9,813 nt of DNA from positions 1 to 9,813 of the forward strand of contig DJBQ01000032.1 in NCBI GenBank assembly GCA_002430125.1, in the 5' to 3' direction. Origin of the DNA: Rhodobacterales bacterium UBA5972. Its GTDB lineage: Bacteria; Pseudomonadota; Alphaproteobacteria; Rhodobacterales; Rhodobacteraceae. Positions 1 to 6,287 of this stretch are shown one piece after another. Under the pieces are notes generated by a model, which had not been told where the DNA came from, did not search any database, and saw only the letters and a program-made list of their open reading frames with translations. The translations under genes were made by a program, and so were the position numbers. Within the stretch, counting starts at the first letter, position 1; every line of letters begins with the position of its first letter.

Positions 1-8
1 CCCCCGGA

Positions 9-39
9 CCCCCAGGATATTTTAACCGAAAAGAAATGG
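9..39 (+). repeat. Degenerate copy of the intergenic repeat at the 3' end of dat
   Basis: On the plus strand this stretch starts with five C and reads AGGATATTTTAACC, then GAAAAGAAATGG. It resembles the CCCCGGAGTATTTTTG part of the element at 4386-4444, but with changed bases and in the opposite orientation. It lies in the 49 nt beyond the dat stop, where I see no terminator hairpin. The match is partial, so family membership is a suggestion. Confidence 0.35.
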
Positions 40-49
40 AAAACGGACC

Positions 50-913
50 TCAGATCGCCGCCTTTCGGCTTTCGTCCAGATAAATTTCGCGCAGCCGCGT
101 CGCAAGCGGCCCCGGTTTACCACCGCCAACAGCCACGCCATCAATCTCGACCACCGGCATCACAAACATCGACGCCGATGTGATGAAAGCCTCGTCCGCC
201 GCTTGTGCTTCGGCAATACTGAACGCCCGTTCTTCGACCTCCATCTGGGCCTCGCGCGCAAACCGCAGAACTGCGGCGCGGGTGATCCCGTGCAGGATGT
301 CGTTGGACAGGTTGCGCGTAATGATCCGGTTGCCCTTGACGATATAGGCGTTGTTGCTGGTGCCCTCGGTCACCATCCCGTCTTCGACAAGCCAAGCGTC
401 ATCGACCCCGGCCGCCTTGGCCATCATCTTACCCATCGACGGATACAACAACTGCACGGTTTTAATATCCCGTCGTGCCCAGCGCTGATCGGCAATGGAA
501 ATGACCCTGATACCGGTTTTTGCCAGCGGAGTAGCGGCCATTCCGGGCTTGCTCTGGGTAAACAGGACAATTGTTGAGGACGTCGTTTTCGGGTCAGGAA
601 ATGCGAAATCCCGATCGCCTGATGACCCCCGGGTGATCTGCAGATAGATCATACCTTCGTTGATACCATTCAGCCGCACCAGTTCTCGGTGCACCTCCAA
701 CAGATCTTCCATCGAAATCGGGCTGGCCATATCAAGCTCGTTTAACGACCGTTCCAGCCGAACGGCATGACCGGCAAAATCCAACAGCTTGCCGTCCAGC
801 ACCGAGGTCACTTCGTAAACCCCGTCAGCCATCAAAAAGCCCCGGTCAAAGATCGACACCTTCGCCTCGGCCTCGGGCAGATATTCCCCGTTCAGATATA
901 CGGTACGGCTCAT
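50..913 (-). CDS. dat: D-amino-acid transaminase (PLP fold type IV)
   Basis: A 287-residue aminotransferase of the branched-chain/D-amino-acid (fold type IV) class. It is expected to move the amino group of a D-amino acid such as D-alanine to 2-oxoglutarate, giving D-glutamate, in the cytoplasm. Visible family marks are RLERS with the phosphate-binding Arg54, the PLP-linking Lys151 in RRDIKTVQLL, and Glu183 in EGTSNNAYIV. The ATG at 913 was chosen because AAGGGA lies 7 nt upstream and homologues begin near MSRTVYLNGE. A longer in-frame extension to 1099 would run deep into dgcA and its residues look like shadow translation. The gap to the dgcA stop is 16 nt, so it is the last gene of a dgcN-dgcA-dat operon. 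The canonical Bacillus D-AAT Arg-x-His carboxylate trap is not visible; TRGSSGDRDFAFP is in its place. A branched-chain transaminase or aminodeoxychorismate lyase is possible but less likely given the neighbours. Confidence 0.85.
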   Translation of the reverse strand: MSRTVYLNGEYLPEAEAKVSIFDRGFLMADGVYEVTSVLDGKLLDFAGHAVRLERSLNELDMASPISMEDLLEVHRELVRLNGINEGMIYLQITRGSSGDRDFAFPDPKTTSSTIVLFTQSKPGMAATPLAKTGIRVISIADQRWARRDIKTVQLLYPSMGKMMAKAAGVDDAWLVEDGMVTEGTSNNAYIVKGNRIITRNLSNDILHGITRAAVLRFAREAQMEVEERAFSIAEAQAADEAFITSASMFVMPVVEIDGVAVGGGKPGPLATRLREIYLDESRKAAI

Positions 914-929
914 GATGTTATCCCTTTCT

Positions 930-1898
930 TTAACCCCAAAGTGCTGCTTTTGCCGGATGCACGCCCGCCTCATCAAAGTCAAGCGGCGGGTCGCGATCTT
1001 CGGCCAGCAACAGCGGTCCGTCGAGATCTGTAAACGCCGCACCCTGCGCCACCAAAACCGCCGGTGCCATCGCCAGCGATGACCCCACCATACAGCCAAC
1101 CATCACACCGAAACCATATTCTTGTGCAACTGCGCGCAAGGCCAGCGCTTCGGTCAGACCGCCGGTTTTATCGAGCTTGATATTGACCAGATCATATTTA
1201 CCAACCAGCCCCGCCAGTGACGCGCGGTCATGACAGCTTTCGTCCGCGCAAACCGGCAAGACACGGTCCATATTCAGCAAAGCATCATCCTGACCGGCGG
1301 GCAGAGGTTGTTCGACCATCTCGACCCCCAAATCCAACAGAACCGGCGCAAGGGTCTGGTAAAGCTCCGGCGTCCAGCCTTCGTTTGCATCAACAATAAT
1401 CCGCGCGTCAGGCGCCCCCGCGCGCACCGCCCGAATACGTGTGACATCTTCCGGCCCACCGCCCAGCTTGGTCTTCAACAGCGGCCGAAACGCATATTTT
1501 GCCGCCTGTGCCTGCATCGCTTTGGGCGTATCCAGCGACAACGTATAGGCGGTGACCTCAGCCAGCGGGGCCTTCAATCCAGCAAGCTGCCAGACTGGAA
1601 TGCCGGTTTTCTTGGCCTCCAAGTCCCAAAGCGCGCAATCCACCGCATTACGTGCCGCCCCAGCGGGCAGCGCGTTTTGTAAAGCATCGCGGGCCAGCGG
1701 CAACGCCAACCCTTTGATCTGTGCTGCGACACTTTCCAGCGTTTCGCCATACCGCGCATAAGGCACGCATTCACCGCGCCCGACGTAAGCCCCGTCGGTG
1801 ATTGTCACCGTTAACACGTGCGCTTCGGTGCGCGAACCGCGTGAAATGGTGAAGACCTGCGCCAGACGAAAAACATCGGCTGTTACTGACAATTTCAC
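930..1898 (-). CDS. dgcA: N-acetyl-D-glutamate racemase DgcA (enolase superfamily)
   Basis: A 322-residue enolase-superfamily protein of the muconate-lactonizing/dipeptide-epimerase subgroup. Next to DgcN it is best read as DgcA, which interconverts N-acetyl-D-glutamate and N-acetyl-L-glutamate by proton abstraction at the alpha carbon. The barrel carries KTK (Lys142 and Lys144), the likely metal ligands Asp170 (VDANEGW), Glu196 (VEQPLP) and Asp219 (ADES), and the second base region NIKLDKTGG (residues 239-247), so the active site looks complete. The start is GTG, with AGGAGG 7 nt upstream at 1906-1911. It follows the dgcN stop by 24 nt and precedes dat by 16 nt. Without context many tools would call it L-Ala-D/L-Glu epimerase, and that activity cannot be excluded from sequence alone. 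Confidence 0.87.
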   Translation of the reverse strand: MKLSVTADVFRLAQVFTISRGSRTEAHVLTVTITDGAYVGRGECVPYARYGETLESVAAQIKGLALPLARDALQNALPAGAARNAVDCALWDLEAKKTGIPVWQLAGLKAPLAEVTAYTLSLDTPKAMQAQAAKYAFRPLLKTKLGGGPEDVTRIRAVRAGAPDARIIVDANEGWTPELYQTLAPVLLDLGVEMVEQPLPAGQDDALLNMDRVLPVCADESCHDRASLAGLVGKYDLVNIKLDKTGGLTEALALRAVAQEYGFGVMVGCMVGSSLAMAPAVLVAQGAAFTDLDGPLLLAEDRDPPLDFDEAGVHPAKAALWG

Positions 1899-1922
1899 AG
1901 CGTCCCCTCCTGCAACTGAAGT

Positions 1923-2978
1923 TTACGCATCGGGCGTGATATGACCGGTCAAGGCCGCTTCTGGTTTCTGCCGCGCCGTGATGCCGTCCAACGCATCCAC
2001 CAAACGCGCCGCACCTTGCCGATAAGGGTCAACCGTCGGCAATCCGATCCGCACCTCGACCTCGGCCATATGCGCCAGCGCATCCGCCTCGTTTAAATGC
2101 TGCGTGTTGACTGACACCGCCACCACCTGACAATTCGGATTACCTACCCACGCCAAGGTCAGCGCGGTATCGCGCAACGCTTCAAGGCTTGGTTGCTGGT
2201 ATTCCGGCAAACCGCGCATATGCGCGCGCGTTGGTTCGGTGCACAGGATCAATGCATCCGGCTGCCCACCATGCACCAGCGCCAGCGTCACCCCCGAATA
2301 AGACACATGAAACAGCGACCCCTGCCCTTCGATCAGATCCCAATGATCGTCTGCATTGTCCGGCGTCAAATATTCCACCGCGCCCGCCATGAAATCCGCA
2401 ATCACCGCATCCAGTGGCACGCCACCACCTGTGATCAAAATCCCCGTCTGCCCGGTTGCCCGAAACGTCGCCCGCATACCGCGCGCATGCATTTCCCGCT
2501 CCATCGCAATCGCGGTGTACATCTTGCCGACCGAGCAATCCGTCCCGACCGCCAGACAGCGCTTGCCGCTGCGGATTTTGCCATTAGCAATCGGATACTC
2601 GACCGACGGCACCCGCACGTCATGCAACATACCCCCATTGGCATTGGCCGCGGCCACAAGTTCAGGTTCGTCGCGCAAAAGATTGTGCAAGCCGGACGCA
2701 AGATCAAAGCCCATCTCAAGCGCCACGATCAGCACCTTTTTCCACGACGCTGAAATATATCCGCCGCGATTGGCCACGCCTATCACCAGAGTTTTCGCCC
2801 CCGCCGCCTTGGCTTCGGCCAATGTCAGGTCGGGCAGTTTCACGTCTGCCTTGCAACCCTCCATGCGCAATTGCCCGACCGATGCATCGGGCCGCCAATC
2901 TTTGATCCCTTGCGCCACTTTCGCAGACAATGCATCCGGCGCATCGCCCAGAAACAACAAATATGGGGTCTTGATCAC
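1923..2978 (-). CDS. dgcN: D-glutamate N-acetyltransferase DgcN (DUF1611)
   Basis: A 351-residue DUF1611-family protein. Characterised members (Pseudoalteromonas DgcN) acetylate D-glutamate to N-acetyl-D-glutamate, the first step of D-glutamate catabolism. The N-terminal part, about residues 1-125, looks Rossmann-like (YLLFLGDAPDALSAKVAQGI). The C-terminal part starts with a P-loop-like turn, GTDCSVGKM at 145-153, followed by TGQTGILITGGGVPLDAV (175-192), EGQGSL (217-222) and LCTEPTR (245-251). These are strong family marks, and the length is normal. The start is GTG, with AGGAG at 2987-2991 and an 8-nt spacer. It is the first gene of a three-gene operon with dgcA and dat, and the 182-nt region upstream is the probable site of its promoter. 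No DgcR-like regulator gene lies in the window. The P-loop-like motif has Met153 where NTPases have Ser or Thr. Confidence 0.9.
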   Translation of the reverse strand: MIKTPYLLFLGDAPDALSAKVAQGIKDWRPDASVGQLRMEGCKADVKLPDLTLAEAKAAGAKTLVIGVANRGGYISASWKKVLIVALEMGFDLASGLHNLLRDEPELVAAANANGGMLHDVRVPSVEYPIANGKIRSGKRCLAVGTDCSVGKMYTAIAMEREMHARGMRATFRATGQTGILITGGGVPLDAVIADFMAGAVEYLTPDNADDHWDLIEGQGSLFHVSYSGVTLALVHGGQPDALILCTEPTRAHMRGLPEYQQPSLEALRDTALTLAWVGNPNCQVVAVSVNTQHLNEADALAHMAEVEVRIGLPTVDPYRQGAARLVDALDGITARQKPEAALTGHITPDA

Positions 2979-3160
2979 GGCGACTTCTCCTTTGGAATCT
3001 TTGCTTTCAGCCTTCTATCAGACCGGCTTGGAATGTCTTGGCATTTTTCAGCGAAAATTGCGTGGGTTCGGTAAGAAACCCCTTGGTTCTCGTCAGATGA
3101 TCGAAAATTATCCGCCACACCGTTGTTTTCGCTTATGCGACCTTCGGCAATCAGAACCAG
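2979..3160 (-). promoter_or_regulatory. Putative promoter/leader region of dgcN-dgcA-dat
   Basis: This 182-nt stretch is the longest gap in the window and separates the 114-codon gene from dgcN. It is visibly more AT-rich than the genes. On the minus strand it holds two copies of AATTTTCG, at 3102-3109 and 3052-3059, exactly 50 nt apart. It also holds a weak hairpin, GGGTT-8 nt-AACCC, near 3063-3081, and the dgcN ribosome binding site at 2987-2993. I cannot assign a convincing -35/-10 pair, nor a strong terminator for the gene upstream. That it carries the operon promoter is inference from its position and composition. Confidence 0.45.
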
Positions 3161-3505
3161 CTAAGTCAACAGACCAACCGGCGCATTCTGGTCGCGCCAA
3201 AAATCAACCGGTGCTTCGGTGACAACCGCGGTCTGGCGCTTGAATTCGTAAATTCGTTCCCCGCCTTCAACTGACGAACACATGACAAGGCACTGATACA
3301 ACTGTTTGCCGCTGTCATAGATATCCACAAATCCACGAATAAGCGGCGCGGTTTGGGCGTCCAGCGCAAACCCCTGATCCCACAGGCGCAGGATGCTGTG
3401 GACATTTTCCCCAACATGCACACGCAGCCGGTTTTTGCGCCCCATGTCCCGCTTGCGGGCAAATTCCAGCCCTTTGCGAACCTCGTCTGGCAGATCGTAA
3501 ATCAT
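3161..3505 (-). CDS. Conserved hypothetical protein, 114 aa
   Basis: A 114-residue soluble protein with no signal peptide or membrane segment. I do not recognise a characterised family, though it resembles small conserved proteins I associate with Rhodobacteraceae. It starts MIYDLPDEVRKGLEFARKRD, then RKNRLRVHVGENVHSILRLW (23-42), then DQGFALDAQTAPLIRGFVDIYDSG (43-66) and a Tyr/Cys-containing strand LYQCLVMC. The basic RKNRLR run followed by strands and a WDQGF turn faintly recalls a degenerate PilZ-type barrel, but the diagnostic D/NxSxxG is not clear, so this is only a suggestion. The ATG at 3505 has GAGGGG 7 nt upstream (3513-3518), which supports the start. It lies 73 nt after cobM and 182 nt before dgcN, so it may be the last gene of the cob transcript or stand alone. 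Confidence 0.72.
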   Translation of the reverse strand: MIYDLPDEVRKGLEFARKRDMGRKNRLRVHVGENVHSILRLWDQGFALDAQTAPLIRGFVDIYDSGKQLYQCLVMCSSVEGGERIYEFKRQTAVVTEAPVDFWRDQNAPVGLLT

Positions 3506-3578
3506 TGTCGGTCCCCTCGTCCCTGAACCAGTGGTCAGCGAAACACCGATTCGGGCAAGTGAAACTTATGTAAAATAG
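3506..3578 (-). other. Short intergenic region between cobM and the 114-aa gene
   Basis: This 73-nt gap holds the ribosome binding site of the downstream gene. It also holds an imperfect inverted repeat, TGACCACTGGTTCA on the minus strand near 3524-3537, where TGACCA pairs imperfectly with TGGTTCA. There is no T-tract, so it does not look like an intrinsic terminator. It could be a weak operator or chance. Confidence 0.25.
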
Positions 3579-4370
3579 TCAGGTGTTGTGTTCCTCCACC
3601 AACTCAACACCGACAACCGGGCGCAATACATGCGGCTTCGCCGGGTCATACAGGGCTGAATCCACAAAATCCTGGGTTTCCGCCATGCCGGGACCGACAA
3701 AGACCAACGCGGTTCGGGTGATCTTTTGTTTGCGCACTTTCAGGCGAATATCTCCCAGCGTGCCACGAATAATCATCTGATCCGGCCAGCCAACCCGGTA
3801 CGCCACCACAACCGGACACCCAGCGCCATAAAGCGGCACCAGTTGCCGTTCAATTTCGCGCATATTTCGGATCGCCAGATGGATCACCAAAGTCGCGCCA
3901 CTGCGGCCGAAATTCTCCAGCGTTTCACCGGCGGGCATTGATGTCGACTGCATCGACATCCGCGTCAGAACAAGGCTTTGCGCCACTTCCGGCACCGTCA
4001 GTTCCTGCCCCATTGCAGCGGCGGCGGCGGCATAGGCCGACACACCGGGGATAATTTCAAACCTAATACCTTCGGCTTTCAGCTTGCGGATCTGTTCGGC
4101 AATCGCACCGTAAAGCGACGGATCCCCCGAATGCACCCGCGCCACATCTTCGCCGCGCTGATGCGCTTCAACAATTTCGCGGTGCGTATCGGTCAGCGTC
4201 ATTGCCGCCGTATCCATCACCCGCGCCCCCTTTGGCGCATAAGCGACAACCGCCTCGGGCACCAGAGAACCCGCAAACAAGCAAACCGGACAATGCTCAA
4301 TCAGCCGCCGCCCCTTCACAGTGATCAAATCCGGATCACCCGGCCCAGCACCAATAAAATATACAGTCAT
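3579..4370 (-). CDS. cobM: Precorrin-4 C11-methyltransferase CobM
   Basis: A 263-residue tetrapyrrole methylase that transfers a methyl group from S-adenosylmethionine to C11 of precorrin-4, giving precorrin-5, in the cytoplasm. The N-terminal SAM-binding start VYFIGAGPGDPDLIT (3-17), AGSLVP (34-39), VHSGDPSLYGAIAEQ (79-93), IPGVSAYAAAAAAMGQEL (107-124) and YRVGWPDQ (191-198) mark the CobM/CbiF family, and the length is normal. The ATG at 4370 matches the family N-terminus but has no good Shine-Dalgarno. Instead it sits behind an interspersed repeat and overlaps by ATGA the stop of a 7-codon ORF. After the conserved LTR at 135-137 the sequence is MSMQSTSMPAGE, where many homologues have a Gly-Arg pair; this may be a lineage variant. 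It closes the recognisable cobalamin genes in the window. Confidence 0.95.
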   Translation of the reverse strand: MTVYFIGAGPGDPDLITVKGRRLIEHCPVCLFAGSLVPEAVVAYAPKGARVMDTAAMTLTDTHREIVEAHQRGEDVARVHSGDPSLYGAIAEQIRKLKAEGIRFEIIPGVSAYAAAAAAMGQELTVPEVAQSLVLTRMSMQSTSMPAGETLENFGRSGATLVIHLAIRNMREIERQLVPLYGAGCPVVVAYRVGWPDQMIIRGTLGDIRLKVRKQKITRTALVFVGPGMAETQDFVDSALYDPAKPHVLRPVVGVELVEEHNT

Positions 4371-4390
4371 TTCAACACTTTCATTATCAT
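4367..4390 (-). other. Possible 7-codon leader ORF upstream of cobM
   Basis: The ATG at the end of the repeat core (4388-4390) opens a reading frame MIMKVLK that ends in TGA at 4367-4369. That stop overlaps the cobM ATG as ATGA. CGGAG lies 13 nt upstream, longer than usual for a Shine-Dalgarno. cobM has no good ribosome binding site of its own, so coupled reinitiation is possible. It may also be chance; a similar arrangement occurs in front of cobL. Confidence 0.3.
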
Positions 4391-4444
4391 AGTTTCAAAA
4401 ATACTCCGGGGTGAATGGCCGCAGGCCAGAGGGGCAGCGCCCCT
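4386..4444 (-). repeat. Interspersed intergenic repeat with two hairpins (cbiG-cobJ/cobM junction)
   Basis: On the minus strand the element opens with the palindrome AGGGGCGCTGCCCCT (4430-4444, 6-bp stem, 3-nt loop). A second hairpin follows, TGGCCTGCGGCCA (4416-4428, 5-bp stem), and then CACCCCGGAGTATTTTTG running into the core GAGTATTTTTGAAACTATGA, which starts at 4406. The 21-bp core, ending at 4386, recurs exactly at 8188-8208. The stop codon TAG of cbiG-cobJ (4443-4445) lies partly inside the first palindrome. The hairpins are followed, after about a dozen bases, by a short T run, so a weak terminator or an RNA-processing role inside the operon is possible. I recall related elements as common between genes in roseobacters, but that is from memory. 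Confidence 0.7.
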
Positions 4445-6287
4445 ATCCAGCCTCAGACAAATCCCCGTCAATCCGCCGTGCATACCCCCGCGGCGTATAC
4501 ATCCTTGGCCCCTCGCCCAGCATCGCCAGCCGTGATTGCGACGAACCGACCAGCACCACCGTCAGCATATCAACCTCATCCACCTGCAACTCATCCAACC
4601 GGCGATAGCGCACATGTTCCTCAGCCCGGCCAAGCGAACTGGCCAGCATCACTGGCGTATCGGCGGGCCGATGCGCCAGCAAAATATCCCGCGCCTCGGC
4701 CAGCAAGGTCCGCCGGCGCATCGACACCGGATTGTAAAATGCGATCACAAAATCACCTTCGGCGGCGGCTTTCAAACGCTTCAGAATATCGGCGCGCGGC
4801 GTCAAAAGATCGCTCAGCGAAATCGCACAAAAATCATGCCCAAGCGGCGCGCCCGCCCGCGCTGCCGCCCCTTGTAAGGCCGACACGCCGGGGGTCGAGA
4901 CCACCTCAACCCGCCGCGCCGCGTCTGAAACCCCCATCTGGTCGGGTCCACGGTCCAGCAATTCAAACACCAAGGCCCCCATCGCATAAATCCCGGCATC
5001 ACCCGAACAAATCAGCGCCACATTACGCCCCTCGCCAGCCCGTTCCAACGCATACCGGCACCGGTCTTCCTCACCCCCCAACGGGAAGTCCGAGCGTTGC
5101 TTGCCAAACGCCAAAGCCCCCAGCAAGTCGATATAAAGCCCGTATCCTACCAATTCCTCGGCCTGGGCCACCAAAGCCGAGGCTTCCGGCGTCCGCCACG
5201 AATGTTGCCCCGGCCCAATCCCGATGATCGACAACTTGCCACGCGACCTGCCACGTAGTTCGATGATCGGTTGCGGTGCAACCGCCAAAGCCGCCGTGGC
5301 CATTGCTGACTTGATTTTGGGATACGCCAATCCCGCCGACGGCCCCGCCGCTGCCAATGCCGCGTTTTCAGCCACGCCATGCGTGCCGACCTCGGCAAAA
5401 ACCACGTCCGACGGATTTTCCGTCCGCGCAGTTTCAGCCTCCAGTTCCGCCGCCGTAAAAATCCGCAACGGCACGCCCAGATGCCGCGCCAGCGCCAGAA
5501 CCGCCGGTTCATCCGCCTTCAGATCAAGGCTGGCCACCGCTCGCAATGCTTTGGGCGCAATCCCGGCCCCGGCCAACAAACCCTCGACCAGTGCGACCAA
5601 TTCCTCAGGCGGACAGTTGCGCGCGCAACCAACCCCCAGAACCGCCCGCTGTGGCCGGTAAATCAGTGTTGTGTCTCTCGGAGCCGGCCAAGGCTGCATC
5701 GTGCAGATCAGATCAACCACGTCACCATCGGCCAAAGGATCGGCGGCTGGCAAATCGTCAAGCCACCCCGCTTTGAACGCCTCATCGCCATCAACATGCG
5801 CAGGCGTGCCGTTCAGCATAGCCATCATCGCCGCTTTGGCGTTTTGCAGATTCTCCAGAACCCAACCCGCAGGCGGCTCATCCAACGCAACCCCAAGCGC
5901 CACATCACCCGCAGTTGTTACTGCAGCTTTCGCGCCCAAAACTTCGGCAATCTGGCGCGCCAGCCGGTTTGCCCCACGATGACCGCCCAACAGCGGCACG
6001 ACTACACTGCCATCATCCGGAACCGCAACAACCGGCGGTTCGTTGCGTTTATCCGCAAGCAATGGCGCCACTGCCCGGATCAAAATCCCCGCCGCACAGA
6101 CCCCGACAATTGGCACGCCTGCTGCAAACAATGTCCGCACATGATCAAGCGCATTTGCAAAGAACGCATCCGCCCGATCAACACGCCCCTCGCGACCATG
6201 CACCGCACAGCCCAAGGCCGCCGCCACCTGATGCGCCACAGGTTCGCCCGAACGTGACAGGCAGATTACCACCGGATCTAAAGCCAA
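4443..6287 (-). CDS. cobJ: CbiG-CobJ fusion: cobalamin protein CbiG/CobE plus precorrin-3B C17-methyltransferase
   Basis: A 614-residue two-part protein. Residues about 1-336 are CbiG-like: VGVCAAGILIRAVAPLL (61-77) with PDDGSVVVPLLGGHRGANRLA (90-110), a variable middle, and the CbiG C-terminal/CobE domain VLGVGCARNCPPEEL (216-230). CbiG opens the ring-A lactone with loss of acetaldehyde in the anaerobic pathway; the role of CobE in the aerobic one is unclear. Residues about 350-604 are CobJ: LSIIGIGPGQHSWRTPEA (352-369), LVGYGLYIDLL (379-389), CSGDAGIYAMGALVFEL (427-443), STPGVSALQGAAARAGAPLGHDFCAISLSDLLTP (464-497) and FYNPVSMRRR (517-526). CobJ methylates C17 and contracts the ring. The chosen TTG start overlaps cobI by 10 nt and has AAGGGG at 6295-6300 with a 7-nt spacer. 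A GTG five codons further in is the alternative. Confidence 0.92.
   Translation of the reverse strand: MALDPVVICLSRSGEPVAHQVAAALGCAVHGREGRVDRADAFFANALDHVRTLFAAGVPIVGVCAAGILIRAVAPLLADKRNEPPVVAVPDDGSVVVPLLGGHRGANRLARQIAEVLGAKAAVTTAGDVALGVALDEPPAGWVLENLQNAKAAMMAMLNGTPAHVDGDEAFKAGWLDDLPAADPLADGDVVDLICTMQPWPAPRDTTLIYRPQRAVLGVGCARNCPPEELVALVEGLLAGAGIAPKALRAVASLDLKADEPAVLALARHLGVPLRIFTAAELEAETARTENPSDVVFAEVGTHGVAENAALAAAGPSAGLAYPKIKSAMATAALAVAPQPIIELRGRSRGKLSIIGIGPGQHSWRTPEASALVAQAEELVGYGLYIDLLGALAFGKQRSDFPLGGEEDRCRYALERAGEGRNVALICSGDAGIYAMGALVFELLDRGPDQMGVSDAARRVEVVSTPGVSALQGAAARAGAPLGHDFCAISLSDLLTPRADILKRLKAAAEGDFVIAFYNPVSMRRRTLLAEARDILLAHRPADTPVMLASSLGRAEEHVRYRRLDELQVDEVDMLTVVLVGSSQSRLAMLGEGPRMYTPRGYARRIDGDLSEAG

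Noticed and set aside
914..1099. N-terminal extension of the transaminase to an ATG at 1099
   Set aside because: The extra residues are Trp/Arg-rich shadow of dgcA. The ATG at 913 has a proper ribosome binding site and gives the family N-terminus.
2979..3160. Cobalamin riboswitch between the cob genes and dgcN
   Set aside because: No B12-box-like conserved core is visible, and the downstream genes are not cobalamin genes.
2356..3222. Plus-strand open frame of 288 codons spanning dgcN and its upstream region
   Set aside because: Mostly antisense to dgcN, with no recognisable motif. The end in the intergenic region looks unselected.
4416..4444. Intrinsic terminator ending the cob operon before cobM
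   Set aside because: The two hairpins are good, but the T run follows only after about a dozen bases and is short, and cobM continues the pathway. At most partial termination.
5379..6257. Long plus-strand open frame (292 codons) opposite cbiG-cobJ
   Set aside because: The frame is open because of GC3-biased codons on the minus strand. Its translation is rich in Arg, His, Pro and Gln without any motif, and it overlaps a clear gene throughout.
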